A DNA stretch of 64,000 bases. Origin: Amycolatopsis camponoti (GTDB lineage: Bacteria; Actinomycetota; Actinomycetes; Mycobacteriales; Pseudonocardiaceae). Position 1 is the stretch's first letter, and the number at the start of each line of letters is the position of its first letter. A model generated the notes under the pieces. The model was not told the origin of the DNA, searched no databases, and saw only the letters and a program-made list of their open reading frames with translations. The stretch is taken from contig NZ_CABVGP010000002.1 of assembly GCF_902497555.1 (NCBI RefSeq), positions 3,360,501 to 3,424,500 of the forward strand, written 5' to 3'. The translations under genes and the position numbers were made by a program. Below, piece after piece: positions 36,168 to 44,353 of the stretch.

Positions 36168-36925
36168 TGCCCACCCAGCTCGTGGGTGAGTTCCCGCGCG
36201 GTCTCGACCACCACCCGCAGCTCCGGTGTGTCGTCGGCCATCGACAGTGTGTTGTCCGGGCCCACGATCGCGATCGTCGCGCAGATGCCGTACTCGTCGA
36301 ACACCGGCGCGGACACCGCCACTATCCCGGGCGTGCTCATCGCGGAGCAGTGGCCGACCGCGCGCACCCGGTCGACGTCGGCGCGCAGCTCGTCGCGCGC
36401 CGTGCCGGACAGGTTGCCGATCAGGCGTTCCATCGCCAGCTGGTCGGCGTGGTAGGCGAGGAAGACCTTGCTCTGCGCCGTGTCCAGCGGCAGGTGGCTG
36501 CCGACCCGCACGGACACGATGACGATCGTCGAGGGGTTCTCCTCCACTCGCGACACCACCGGGCCGCTGATGCCCCAGAGACTGAGCACGACACTGGTCT
36601 GCGTGGCGCGCGAGAGCGCCTGCATGTGCCGCGGCGCGAGGTTGACGACGCGGCGGTGCCCGATCGCGAACGCGCCCAGCTGCAGCAGCAGCCCGCCGGG
36701 CACGTAACCGCCGTCGGCACTGCGTTCCAGCAAGCCGGCCGCGACGAGCGAGGTGCAGTACCGGTAGGCCGTGGTGCGGTTCAGGCCGAGCCGCTCGGCG
36801 ACCTGGGCGGCGGTGACATCGGGGGTGGCCGGGTCGAACAGCGAGAGGATCTGGCTGACCCGGCTCACCGCCTGGATGTCCGCCTGGTCGGCGCGGGCGT
36901 CCGGGGACCGCGTCGGTTTGGTCAC
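36134..36925 (-). CDS. IclR-family regulator of the catabolic cluster
   Basis: 263 residues. N-terminal winged helix (about 15-80: AVSRVSQILSLFDP, VTAAQVAERLGLNRTTAYRYCTSLVAAGLLER), C-terminal IclR effector domain (HMQALSRATQTSVVLSLWGISGPVV, SHLPLDTAQSKVFLAY, STPGIVAVSAPVFDEYG). GTG 36925 has GGAGGG before it. A copy of the operator palindrome sits upstream at 36958. Likely binds a pathway metabolite and controls its own gene, the transporter unit and the six-gene operon. Confidence 0.93.
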   Translation of the reverse strand: MTKPTRSPDARADQADIQAVSRVSQILSLFDPATPDVTAAQVAERLGLNRTTAYRYCTSLVAAGLLERSADGGYVPGGLLLQLGAFAIGHRRVVNLAPRHMQALSRATQTSVVLSLWGISGPVVSRVEENPSTIVIVSVRVGSHLPLDTAQSKVFLAYHADQLAMERLIGNLSGTARDELRADVDRVRAVGHCSAMSTPGIVAVSAPVFDEYGICATIAIVGPDNTLSMADDTPELRVVVETARELTHELGGHYRPDDVQRAV

Positions 36926-36957
36926 GGGGAGCCCTCCGCCGGAAGTCTGGTATCGCT

Positions 36958-36972
36958 GTTCACTTCGTGAAC
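36958..36972. promoter_or_regulatory. Perfect IclR operator upstream of iclR
   Basis: GTTCACTTCGTGAAC, 6-bp perfect arms, one base different from the copy at 33729. It lies 33 bp before the iclR GTG, so it should govern autoregulation. Confidence 0.8.
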
Positions 36973-37028
36973 ACGGACATCAGGCTACCGGACCGGACGC
37001 TTCGGCCGCACCCTCGGAACCCGCACCC

Positions 37029-37199
37029 TCAGAACTCGGTGAGACCGACGTGGACGAAGGCCAGCAGCGAACCGGGCCCGACGAGCAGGCAGATCCCCAG
37101 CCCGCCGAACAAGGGCTCGTCGTGGCGGAACATCTTGACGAGCAGTCCACCGGCAACGGCGACGGTCGCGACGAGCAGGGTCAACACAACAGCGGGCAT
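37029..37199 (-). CDS. Small two-helix membrane protein
   Basis: 56 residues from ATG 37199 (GGAGGA about 10 bp before it): PAVVLTLLVATVAVAGGLLVK and then FGGLGICLLVGPGSLLAFV, joined by a short loop with FRHDEPLF. A longer start at 37235 is possible. Not recognised. Small proteins like this often associate with larger membrane complexes, but no partner is adjacent. Confidence 0.55.
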   Translation of the reverse strand: MPAVVLTLLVATVAVAGGLLVKMFRHDEPLFGGLGICLLVGPGSLLAFVHVGLTEF

Positions 37200-37260
37200 G
37201 ACGGGAAGTCCTCCGGGCAGCAGTGAGCACGACACCGGGAAGCGGTGCCGGGTAAGGGAT

Positions 37261-37548
37261 TCAGCTCACGAAGGACGGAGGCGCGCGGCTGGACCGCGCG
37301 AGCGGGGGAGCGCCGACCGAAGACGACTCGGCGGGCTGCTCGGCCAGTGACGACAGCTCGGGCGGCGGAGAGCCGGCGGAAGAAGGGCCGACAGCGAAAG
37401 GGATCGAAGCCGGCACGCGGGGCGCGGCGTTCCGGCCCGACAGAACGGACTGCGACTGCGTCGTGGCCACCGCGGGACCGTCGGAGACGGCCGAGACCGG
37501 GTGGACGACCGGTGCCCCGGACAGGAACAGCAGGACGGCGAGCAGCAA
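37261..37548 (-). CDS. Possible small secreted Ser/Pro-rich protein
   Basis: 95 residues from TTG 37548. The N-terminus (LLAVLLFLSGAPVVHPVSA) resembles a signal peptide core and the rest is Ser/Pro/Ala-rich low complexity. The open frame continues upstream through a basic GRKHRLG segment that would make a better signal peptide, but no ATG or GTG is present there. Either the start is unusual or the gene is decayed. Not recognised. Confidence 0.4.
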   Translation of the reverse strand: MLLAVLLFLSGAPVVHPVSAVSDGPAVATTQSQSVLSGRNAAPRVPASIPFAVGPSSAGSPPPELSSLAEQPAESSSVGAPPLARSSRAPPSFVS

Positions 37549-37613
37549 CCCGAGGCGGTGCTTCCGCCCCGGGTCGCGCTGCTGTCCGAAGTGTCCGATG
37601 TGGTCAGGCTACC

Positions 37614-38810
37614 TCAGCCGCCGCCGTAGGTGGCCTGGGTGACCGCGAAGACGTTGCGGTTGCCCGCGCCCTCCTGCAGGGACCACAGCAGATCCGCGGC
37701 GGTGTCGTCCTCCCAGTACGAGAGGCTCTCCCCGCTGCCGACCCAGGCGAACGTCGACGAGCCCGCGGTCGGCGTCCAGTAGTACAGCTGCTTCGAGCCG
37801 GACGAGTTGAACCACCAGCGCCCGTTGTGCGACGCCACGCCGTTGAGCTTGTACCAGGGCAGCTGCAGCGCCTGGCTCGCCGTGGTCGTGGCCGCGAAGG
37901 TGCCGGACGAGGCGAACGGGTACCGGATCGCGCGCGGTGCGCGGTTCGGGTAGTCCGTGCAGCCGGACGAGCACGTGTACTCCGTCATGACGATCGACTT
38001 GCTCACCCGGTCGAGGGAGATCGACGACCACGCGAGGTTCGTGCCGGACGTCGTCTTCGACGTGATCGTGCCCACCTGGGGCAGGACGTACCCGTAGTTG
38101 TGCGCGTAGTACGTGCTGCCGGTCTCGTGCCCGATCTGGTCGGCCGTGCCGCCGGTGTCGGTCTTGAGGATCTTGCGCATGTCGAAGACGCGCATGCCCT
38201 TCCCGGTGTCGGCGACGTAGAGGTAGTCGCCGTACCAGGAAACGCCGCCCGCGTGGACCGGGATGTCCTTGAAGTCCGGCGCCGCCGCCGTGCCGGTCGG
38301 CTCGACGAGCAGGACCTTGCGGTACTTGTTCGGGTAGGTGGCGTCCCAGTCGACCAGCGTGATCCGGCTGCGGGTCTGGCCGCCGTCGCAGCCGTCCTTG
38401 GTGTACCAGCTGACCACGACGAGCTGGTGGCCGTCGTAGTTGCCGCTGTTGGCCGTGCCGACCGCGTCACGGCTGGTCGTGATGCCCTGCGGGTAGTTCG
38501 CGCAGTCGGAGTTGTCCCCGCTGTCGAACCGGAAACCCGTGGACAGCCCGGCGACGGAGAACGACGACGGCAGCGCCGTCCGGTCGTGGTTCGCGTTGTC
38601 CATGACCGTGTGGACGGCCGCGGTGCCCAGCGTCGAGACGAGTGCGGAGTTGACGGCGTCGAACTGGTTGTAGTTCGCCGCCAGAGTGTACTGCGAGGCG
38701 GGCAAGGTCGTCGGCCCGGCCGCGGCGAGCGCCGCCGGCGGTGCGGCGACCAGGCCCGCGAGGATGCCGGCCGCGAGGACGGCTTTGCCCAATCGGTGGC
38801 GCAATGACAT
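37614..38810 (-). CDS. Secreted protein, family member A (propeller-like)
   Basis: 398 residues. Signal peptide (GKAVLAAGILAGLVAAPPAALA region). Body motifs: YPQGITTSRDA, HQLVVVSWYTKDG, IPVHAGGVSWYGDYLYVADTGKGMRVFDMRKIL, AWSSISLDR, GVASHNGRWWFNSSGSKQLYYWTP (quoted in parts). Aromatic-rich, repeated strands suggest a beta-propeller. A second member of the family is at 60319. Function unknown. ATG 38810 lies 34 bp after a promoter-like pair. Confidence 0.85.
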   Translation of the reverse strand: MSLRHRLGKAVLAAGILAGLVAAPPAALAAAGPTTLPASQYTLAANYNQFDAVNSALVSTLGTAAVHTVMDNANHDRTALPSSFSVAGLSTGFRFDSGDNSDCANYPQGITTSRDAVGTANSGNYDGHQLVVVSWYTKDGCDGGQTRSRITLVDWDATYPNKYRKVLLVEPTGTAAAPDFKDIPVHAGGVSWYGDYLYVADTGKGMRVFDMRKILKTDTGGTADQIGHETGSTYYAHNYGYVLPQVGTITSKTTSGTNLAWSSISLDRVSKSIVMTEYTCSSGCTDYPNRAPRAIRYPFASSGTFAATTTASQALQLPWYKLNGVASHNGRWWFNSSGSKQLYYWTPTAGSSTFAWVGSGESLSYWEDDTAADLLWSLQEGAGNRNVFAVTQATYGGG

Positions 38811-38844
38811 GAGACCCCCAGTAGTCCGATCAATGCCCGGGACA

Positions 38845-38874
38845 CAGTAGAACCGGGCGGGGTGAATGGGCAAC
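38845..38874 (-). promoter_or_regulatory. Probable promoter of the secreted propeller-like gene
   Basis: Minus strand TTGCCC (38869-38874), 18 bp, TACTGT (38845-38850), then 34 bp to the ATG at 38810. Confidence 0.45.
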
Positions 38875-38960
38875 AACTTCTTGACGAATAGGGGAAGATC
38901 TTTTCCGGCGTCTCACATTGAGACCTGCGAGGGGCAGGGTCACGTGGTGTGATCACAGCC

Positions 38961-39146
38961 ATGGAGTCCGAACCCGAACTCGGCGAGCACCGGGAGTGCT
39001 TCGAGCGAACCCTGGTGCCCGCCGGGTGGCGGATCGACTTCGAGGACGCCGGCGGGACTACCAGCTCGACGGGACGTAAGCCCAGCCGAGGTAGTCGGAG
39101 CGCTGCGCGTACGTCGTCGTCTGGTACACCGACGGGCCCGTGCTGA
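38961..39146 (+). pseudogene. Possible truncated gene start between two secreted-protein genes
   Basis: From ATG 38961 the first 33 codons read like a natural protein start: MESEPELGEHRECFERTLVP, then AGWRIDFEDAGG. After about 39057 the frame runs into the 3' end of the gene on the other strand and becomes Ser/Arg/Thr-rich noise. It may be the stub of a gene cut by rearrangement, or chance. No clear RBS. Confidence 0.3.
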
Positions 39147-40008
39147 TCGCGACGCCGCCGCCGAGTGCGAGCATGATGTGCCCGTTGCTGGTGGTGCTGG
39201 TGAAGAACACGGCCGTGCCGGCCGGGGCGACCGATCCCGTGTGGATGCGGCCGTTGGCCTTCTGCCACTGGTAGTGCGTCGTGGCCGAGGCGAACCGGCC
39301 GCTGGTGCCGAAGGAGCGTTCGACGAACAGCTCGCACTGGTTGTTCCAGTCCGTGTGACCCAGGCGCGCCTTGGCGAACGCGATCGCGCTGTCGGCCCGC
39401 GAGTCCGCCGGGTACGCCGAGCCGCCCGCCTTGAGGCCGTCGGTGTCGCAGTGCGGGACACCGCTGACGAACCCGTCGGTCCCGGTCTTGATGAGGGCGT
39501 CCGGCACCCACAGGTTGTCGCTGGTGAGGTCCCAGATCTCGTCGGACGCGGTCGCCTGGCAGACCACCGGCACCGACGCGCCGGTCAGGTACTTGTTCGC
39601 GACGCTGCCGGCCGCGTCCGCCGCGTCACCCTTCTTCGCCCGGCCGTTGAGGTCGGCCTTGGCCGGGAACGCGTGCGGCGTGGTGCACTGCGGCGCGACC
39701 ATCGACGTCGACCCGGTCTTGACGTAGGCGTCGGGGATCCAGAGACCGTCGGTCGTCAGGTCCCAGATGCTGCTGCCGCCGTACTCCGGGCCGGTGTCCT
39801 GGCACGCCAGGGTCACCGAGGTGCCCGAGGTGTACATGTTCGCGATGCGCTGCTTGCCCACCGCGACGTCCGGGTCCTTGACCGTGCGACCGTCCACTGT
39901 GGTCGTGACGGGGTAGGCCGACGCGGCCTGGGCCGCGGGGGCGGCCAGCCCGGTGAGCGCGACGCCGAGGCCGATCGTGGCCACCGCCGCCTTGAGTGTG
40001 GTTCTCAC
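39058..40008 (-). CDS. Secreted NlpC/P60- or CHAP-like cell-wall amidase
   Basis: 316 residues. Signal peptide, then two SH3-like repeats (about 30-120 and 120-205), each ending with the pattern IWDLTTDGLWIPDAYVKTG or IWDLTSDNLWVPDALIKTG, probably binding the wall. The C-terminal domain has Cys in DWNNQCELFVERSFG and His in SNGHIMLALGGGVA, as in NlpC/CHAP peptidases that cut peptidoglycan peptides. GTG 40008 has GGAGGA before it, selecting it over the upstream ATG. Four Cys in the repeats likely form disulfides. Confidence 0.82.
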   Translation of the reverse strand: MRTTLKAAVATIGLGVALTGLAAPAAQAASAYPVTTTVDGRTVKDPDVAVGKQRIANMYTSGTSVTLACQDTGPEYGGSSIWDLTTDGLWIPDAYVKTGSTSMVAPQCTTPHAFPAKADLNGRAKKGDAADAAGSVANKYLTGASVPVVCQATASDEIWDLTSDNLWVPDALIKTGTDGFVSGVPHCDTDGLKAGGSAYPADSRADSAIAFAKARLGHTDWNNQCELFVERSFGTSGRFASATTHYQWQKANGRIHTGSVAPAGTAVFFTSTTSNGHIMLALGGGVAISTGPSVYQTTTYAQRSDYLGWAYVPSSW

Positions 40009-40050
40009 TTTTCCTCCAGAACGATTCCGTGGGGCGGATCGTCGGCGGCC

Positions 40051-40071
40051 GCCGTACAAGAGCCGTACAAG
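40051..40071. repeat. Short direct repeat upstream of the cell-wall amidase gene
   Basis: GCCGTACAAG occurs twice, at 40051-40060 and 40062-40071, 11 bp apart (one helical turn). Such spacing is typical of regulator half-sites in tandem. It lies 43 bp before the GTG at 40008. Confidence 0.4.
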
Positions 40072-40184
40072 CGAGCCCGGCGGCCTAGTACTTTCCGCCT
40101 ATCCCGGACTCCCCGAAGATCGGATGCGCGGGCACCGGCGATCGGCGATCGTGGATGCGACAGACCGACGTGAGGAGAAAACCC

Positions 40185-40433
40185 ATGCATCCGGCCGCCC
40201 TGATCGAAGGCCACGAACAGACCTGGTCGTGGCTCGCGCTCGGCCTGACCGGCGCCGTCGTCCTGGCGTTCCTCGGGTTGTTCCTGGGCGCGCTGATCAG
40301 CATCCTCGGCTCGCGGCTCACCGGCGGCATGAAGCTCGTCTGGGTGGTCTTCGCCTTCTGCGCGCCGTTCCTGGGCAGCCTGCTGTGGTTCGTGTTCGGC
40401 CGTCGTGACGCCTCCGAGCCGGCCCGCCGGTGA
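40185..40433 (+). CDS. PLDc_N-domain small membrane protein
   Basis: 82 residues: two helices (WLALGLTGAVVLAFLGLFLGALISIL and LVWVVFAFCAPFLGSLLWFVFG) of the phospholipase-D-nuclease N-terminal domain type, without a nuclease domain. ATG 40185 has GAGGAG before it. Its stop overlaps the GTG of the ABC ATPase (GTGA), so it is the first gene of a five-gene operon with transporter and two-component system. Possibly a helper or immunity-like membrane protein. Confidence 0.82.
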   Translation: MHPAALIEGHEQTWSWLALGLTGAVVLAFLGLFLGALISILGSRLTGGMKLVWVVFAFCAPFLGSLLWFVFGRRDASEPARR

Positions 40434-41332
40434 TCGTCGCGGAAGGGCTGGCGAAGACCTACCGCGGCGGGGCCGGCGTCGAGGACCTGTCCTTCACCGT
40501 GCGGCCCGGCGTGGTGACCGGCTTCCTGGGACCCGACGGCGCCGGCAAGTCGACGACGATCCGGCTGATGCTCGGCCTGACCCACGGCCGCGGGCACACC
40601 ACCTTCGGCGGCCGGGCCTACGCGGACGTCCCGGGTCCATTGCGGACGGTCGGGGTGCTGACCGACGCGGCGGCGGTGCACCCCGCGCGGCCGGCCGCCG
40701 CGCACCTGCGGATGGTCGCCGCGGGCGGCGGCCTGCCGGCGCGGCGCGTCCGCGAGGTGCTGGAGACCGTCGGCCTCGAGTCCGTCGCGAACAAGCCCGC
40801 CGGCCGGTTCAGCCTCGGCATGAAGCAGCGGCTCGGCCTGGCGACGGCGCTGCTCGGCGACCCCGAGTACCTGATCCTCGACGAGCCGGCCACCGGCCTC
40901 GACCCGGAAGGCGTGCGATGGCTCCGCGACCTCCTGCGGCGGCTGGCGGGGGAGGGCCGCACGATCCTCGCGTCGTCGCACCTGCTGGCCGAGGTGTCGC
41001 TGCTCGCCGAGGACCTGATCGTCATCGGCGCCGGGCGCCTCGTCTCGGCCGGGCCCCTGGACGAGTTCGTCCGGCGGCACGCGCGCGCCGACGTCGTGGT
41101 CCGCGCCGGGAACCCCAGCGTGCTGATGGTCGCGCTGGCCCGCGCCGGGCTGAAGGTGCGGCAGGAAGCCGCCGAACTGGTCGTCGACACCGCCGACACC
41201 GAACGGGTGGCGGCGATCGCGGGCCGGGCCGGGATCGGCGTGCGGGAGCTGTTCGTGCGGCGGAGCGGTCTGGAAGACGCCCTCCTCGCCGCGACCGCGG
41301 CCGCCGTCCGGCCCCGGGCGGAGCTGCCGTGA
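40430..41332 (+). CDS. ABC transporter ATP-binding protein
   Basis: 300 residues. Walker A GPDGAGKST (about 34-42), signature FSLGMKQR in place of the usual LSGGQ, Walker B YLILDEPATGLDP, H-loop SSHLL. This FSLGMKQR variant is found in bacitracin/antibiotic-type exporters (BcrA-like). The C-terminal ~80 residues are a regulatory extension. Coupled by overlap to the gene before and after. Likely exports an antimicrobial or lipid-type substrate under the adjacent two-component system. Confidence 0.92.
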   Translation: MIVAEGLAKTYRGGAGVEDLSFTVRPGVVTGFLGPDGAGKSTTIRLMLGLTHGRGHTTFGGRAYADVPGPLRTVGVLTDAAAVHPARPAAAHLRMVAAGGGLPARRVREVLETVGLESVANKPAGRFSLGMKQRLGLATALLGDPEYLILDEPATGLDPEGVRWLRDLLRRLAGEGRTILASSHLLAEVSLLAEDLIVIGAGRLVSAGPLDEFVRRHARADVVVRAGNPSVLMVALARAGLKVRQEAAELVVDTADTERVAAIAGRAGIGVRELFVRRSGLEDALLAATAAAVRPRAELP

Positions 41333-42003
41333 AGCACGCGCTGGCCTACGAGTGGGTGCGGGCCCGCTCGCTGCGGTCGACGTGGCTGCTGCTGGCGGGG
41401 GCGGGGGTGCCGCAGTTCGCGTCCGGCCTGTACTGGGGTCTCAAACGTGACTTCGGCGCGTTCACCTCGGCGTTCGGACCGGCCGCCCGGATGGGGGCGC
41501 TGCTGGTCGCGGCGATCGGGATCGCCGCGTTCGGGCTCGACCGCCGGCACGGCACCCTCGCGACCACCCGGCTGGTGCTGCGCTCGCCGGCCCGGATCGT
41601 CGCCGCGCGCGCCCTGGTCACCGCCGGGCTCGCACTGCTGGGCGGGCTGCTGATGGTGGTGCTGACCGCCGCCGGGGTGCTCACCGGCGGGGGTGCCCTG
41701 CCTGCCGGCGCGGGGGCGGCAGGCAGGGCGGGGGCCGCGGTGCTGCCGCTGACCGTCCTTTCCGGACTCGCCGGCGTCGCGCTCGGCGGGCTGCTGCGGC
41801 ACACCGGGCTCGCCGTCGGGCTGTTCGCGGCGTGGACCTTCGTCGCGGAGACGGCGCTGGCCGCGCTCGGCCGCGTGCCGGTGACCGCGCTGCCCTTGAG
41901 CGGCACGGCGCTGTTCGCGCTGCCGGGGACGGCGGTGTTCGCCGTCCTGGTCGTCCTCGCCCTGGGCGCGGCGACGTTCACCCTGGCTCGCCGTGACGGC
42001 TGA
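41329..42003 (+). CDS. ABC transporter permease
   Basis: 224 residues with about six helices: WVRARSLRSTWLLLAGAGVP at the start, MGALLVAAIGIAAFG, ALVTAGLALLGGLLMVVLTAAGVL, PLTVLSGLAGVALGGLL, LFAAWTFVAETALAALG, and a last FALPGTAVFAVLVVLALG. The RRHGTLATTRLVLRSPARIVAAR loop is typical of ABC-2 type permeases. GTG 41329 overlaps the ATPase stop. Partner of the ATPase at 40430. Confidence 0.85.
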   Translation: MKHALAYEWVRARSLRSTWLLLAGAGVPQFASGLYWGLKRDFGAFTSAFGPAARMGALLVAAIGIAAFGLDRRHGTLATTRLVLRSPARIVAARALVTAGLALLGGLLMVVLTAAGVLTGGGALPAGAGAAGRAGAAVLPLTVLSGLAGVALGGLLRHTGLAVGLFAAWTFVAETALAALGRVPVTALPLSGTALFALPGTAVFAVLVVLALGAATFTLARRDG

Positions 42004-43144
42004 TCCGGCGCGCCCTAACCTGGGCACGGTGAAGCGCTGGCTGAGCTGGTGGGACGGCCGCGTCGTCCTGCTGGCGCTCGACGTCGCGGTGGCGGCGGCC
42101 ACGATCGCGTTCAGCCTGCTCGGCGGCGACCCGCGCGACCAGCACCCGGCGCTCTACGTGCCCGCGGTGGTCGTCTCCGGGCTCGCGCTGCTCGCGCGGC
42201 GCCGGTGGCCGCTCCTCGTGCTGGGGGTCGCCGCGCTGTGCTTGATGGCGGACGTGACGCTGCTGCCGGTGACCATCGCGACGTACTCGGTCGCGGCCCG
42301 GCACGGCGTCAGCTGGCAGACCGGGGCCGCGGTCGTCGTCGCCGGCGCGACCGGCAACGCGTTCGGCCTGCTGCGGCAGCCGGGGGACCTCATGATGGTC
42401 GTGATCGGGCTGGGGTTCTTCGTGCTCGGCCCGGTGCTGGGCGGGCTGTGGATGCACCAGCGCGCGACGTTGCTGGCCGTGCTGCGGGATCGCGCCGAGG
42501 AGGCCGAGCGGGCCCGGACGCTGCTGGCCGACCAGGCCGTCTTCGCCGAACGGCGGCGGATCGCGCGCGAGATGCACGACGTTGTCGCCCACCGGGTGAC
42601 CGCGGTCGCGCTGCAGGCCGGCGCGCTGTCGCTGCGGGCGCCGGACGAGAAGACCGAGCAGGCCGCCGAGACGATCCGGGCCACCAGCGCGACGGCGCTC
42701 GACGAGCTGCGCGGCATCCTGCAGGTGCTGCGCGACGACGCCCCGGACCCGGGCCCTGGCGTGCTCGCGTCGCTGGAGGACCTGGTCGCGGAGGTCGCGG
42801 CGACCGGCGCGCGGGTCGAGCTGACCCTGCCGGACCCGCTGCCCGTGGTACCCGACCAGGTCGGCCGGGCCGTCTACCGGGTGGTGCAGGAGTCGCTGAC
42901 CAACGCGGGGAAGCACGCGCCGCACGCGGCCGTCGACGTCCGGCTCGCCGTCACCGGGGAGCGGCTGGCGGTCGAGGTGACCAACCGGCTGACCCCGCAC
43001 GGCAGCGCCGTCCCGGGGTCCGGCTACGGGCTGGTGGGCATGCGCGAACGCGTCGAGCTGGCCGGCGGTGACCTGCGCACCGGCCCGACGGGTGACGGGC
43101 GGTTCCGGGTGCTGGCGGCGTTTCGGGTGGGGGAGGGACCGTGA
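41993..43144 (+). CDS. Sensor histidine kinase (NarL-type partner)
   Basis: 383 residues. Four to five N-terminal helices, then HisKA_3 (ERRRIAREMHDVVAHRVTAVALQAGAL, His about 196) and an HATPase domain (VVQESLTNAGKHAPHAAVDVRL, GSGYGLVGMRERVELAGG). Phosphorylates the response regulator at 43141. Start: GTG 41993 overlaps the permease end; a second GTG at 42029 would remove 12 residues that are not clearly conserved. The membrane-bound sensor and adjacent exporter fit self-regulated export. Confidence 0.9.
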   Translation: MTADPARPNLGTVKRWLSWWDGRVVLLALDVAVAAATIAFSLLGGDPRDQHPALYVPAVVVSGLALLARRRWPLLVLGVAALCLMADVTLLPVTIATYSVAARHGVSWQTGAAVVVAGATGNAFGLLRQPGDLMMVVIGLGFFVLGPVLGGLWMHQRATLLAVLRDRAEEAERARTLLADQAVFAERRRIAREMHDVVAHRVTAVALQAGALSLRAPDEKTEQAAETIRATSATALDELRGILQVLRDDAPDPGPGVLASLEDLVAEVAATGARVELTLPDPLPVVPDQVGRAVYRVVQESLTNAGKHAPHAAVDVRLAVTGERLAVEVTNRLTPHGSAVPGSGYGLVGMRERVELAGGDLRTGPTGDGRFRVLAAFRVGEGP

Positions 43145-43785
43145 CGGTCAAGGTCGTGCTGCTGGAGGACGAGGAACTGGTCCGCAGCGGTATCCGGATG
43201 ATCCTCGAGTCGGCCGACGACGTCGAGGTGGTCGCCGAGGACACGAACGGCGCGCGCGTGGTCGAGCTGGCCGACCGCTACCGGCCGGACGTGGTGCTGA
43301 CCGACGTCCAGATGCCCAAGGTGGACGGCATCGAGGTGGTCCGGCGGCTGGCCGCGCACCCGGCGGCGCCGGCGGTGGTGGTGCTGACGACGTTCGACGT
43401 CGACGAGTACGTGTACGCGGCCCTGCGCCACGGCGCGGCGGGCTTCCTGCTGAAGGACACACCGCCGCGCGAGCTGGTCAACGCGGTCCGGGTCGCGGCC
43501 CGCGGCGAGGCGATGCTGTCCCCGAAGATCACCAAGCGGCTGCTGACGGACTTCGCTTCCGGCGGAGGGAGTTCACGGGCCCGGAAGCGCCTGGCGGAGC
43601 TGACGCCGCGCGAGCACGACGTGGCCGTCCACATCGGACGCGGGCTGAGCAACGCCGAGATCGCGAAGGCGCTGACCGTCAGCGAGTCGACCGTGAAGGT
43701 CCACATCGGACACATCATGGCCAAGCTGGAGGCGGCGAACCGCACCCAGGTGGCGATCGTGGTCCACGACGCCGGGCTGAGCTAG
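43141..43785 (+). CDS. NarL/FixJ-type response regulator
   Basis: 214 residues. Receiver domain with DED near the start, phospho-acceptor Asp in VVLTDVQMPKVDG, Thr in VVVLTTFDVDEYV and Lys in GFLLKDTPP; C-terminal LuxR helix-turn-helix (LTPREHDVAVHIGRGLSNAEIAKAL, STVKVHIGHIMAKLEA). GTG overlaps the kinase stop (GTGA). It should activate the operon it belongs to. Confidence 0.95.
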   Translation: MTVKVVLLEDEELVRSGIRMILESADDVEVVAEDTNGARVVELADRYRPDVVLTDVQMPKVDGIEVVRRLAAHPAAPAVVVLTTFDVDEYVYAALRHGAAGFLLKDTPPRELVNAVRVAARGEAMLSPKITKRLLTDFASGGGSSRARKRLAELTPREHDVAVHIGRGLSNAEIAKALTVSESTVKVHIGHIMAKLEAANRTQVAIVVHDAGLS

Positions 43786-44339
43786 CGCGCCGCCCGGCGT
43801 TCGAGGATCTTCAGGGACTGCTCGCACCAGCGGAGGTTCTCCCGCTCGAACGCCAGCCCGCGCATCAGCGTCAGGTACGGGCCCACCCGCTCGGCGTCGG
43901 CGAGGTAGTCGTCCTCGAAACGGCCGTCGAGCAACTTCGCCCGGAGGCGCTCGTACCGGTCGATCTTCGTCTCCGCCCGGGTCATCCGGTCCTTCAGTGC
44001 CTGCCGGACGGCGGCTTCGTCGCCGGTGTCGACCGCTTGGACCTGGATCAGCAGCTCGTCGCGGATCACGCCCGGGCGCGGCGGGCGCGCGGTGAAGTCG
44101 TGGAGGGCCCGCGTGCCCGCCTCCGTCAACGAAAACAGCCTCTTGTCGGGCCGCTTCTCCTGGTGGACCAGCCGGGCGTGGACCAGCCCCTCGGACTCCA
44201 TCCGGTCCAGTTCGCGGTAGAGCTGCTGGGGTGTCGCCGGCCAGAAGTTGGCCACCGACGCGTCGAACCCTTTCGCCAGGTCGTAGCCCGACGCCTCGCC
44301 CTCCAGCAGCGCGGCCATCAGCGCATCACGCAGGGCCAT
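43782..44339 (-). CDS. PadR-family regulator
   Basis: 185 residues. N-terminal winged helix (ALRDALMAALLEGEASGYDLAKGFD, NFWPATPQQLYRELDRMESEGLVHARLV) plus a long C-terminal Vir_C-type helix bundle. It starts 6 bp after the stop codon of the SnoaL-like gene and overlaps the end of the convergent response regulator by 4 bp. A palindrome in front of the SnoaL gene and a related one at its own start are likely binding sites. Confidence 0.92.
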   Translation of the reverse strand: MALRDALMAALLEGEASGYDLAKGFDASVANFWPATPQQLYRELDRMESEGLVHARLVHQEKRPDKRLFSLTEAGTRALHDFTARPPRPGVIRDELLIQVQAVDTGDEAAVRQALKDRMTRAETKIDRYERLRAKLLDGRFEDDYLADAERVGPYLTLMRGLAFERENLRWCEQSLKILERRAAR

Positions 44340-44341
44340 AG

Positions 44342-44353
44342 TGAACTAGTTGA
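44342..44353. promoter_or_regulatory. Second candidate PadR site
   Basis: TGAACTAGTTGA matches 10 of 12 bases of the site at 44752. It contains the stop codon of the SnoaL-like gene and lies just before the padR ATG. Confidence 0.4.

Noticed and set aside
28590..36925. Reductive pyrimidine or urate catabolism
   Set aside because: DHOD-like and amidohydrolase-like genes suggest it, but no dihydropyrimidinase or beta-ureidopropionase signature is present and HpcH plus BKACE do not fit.
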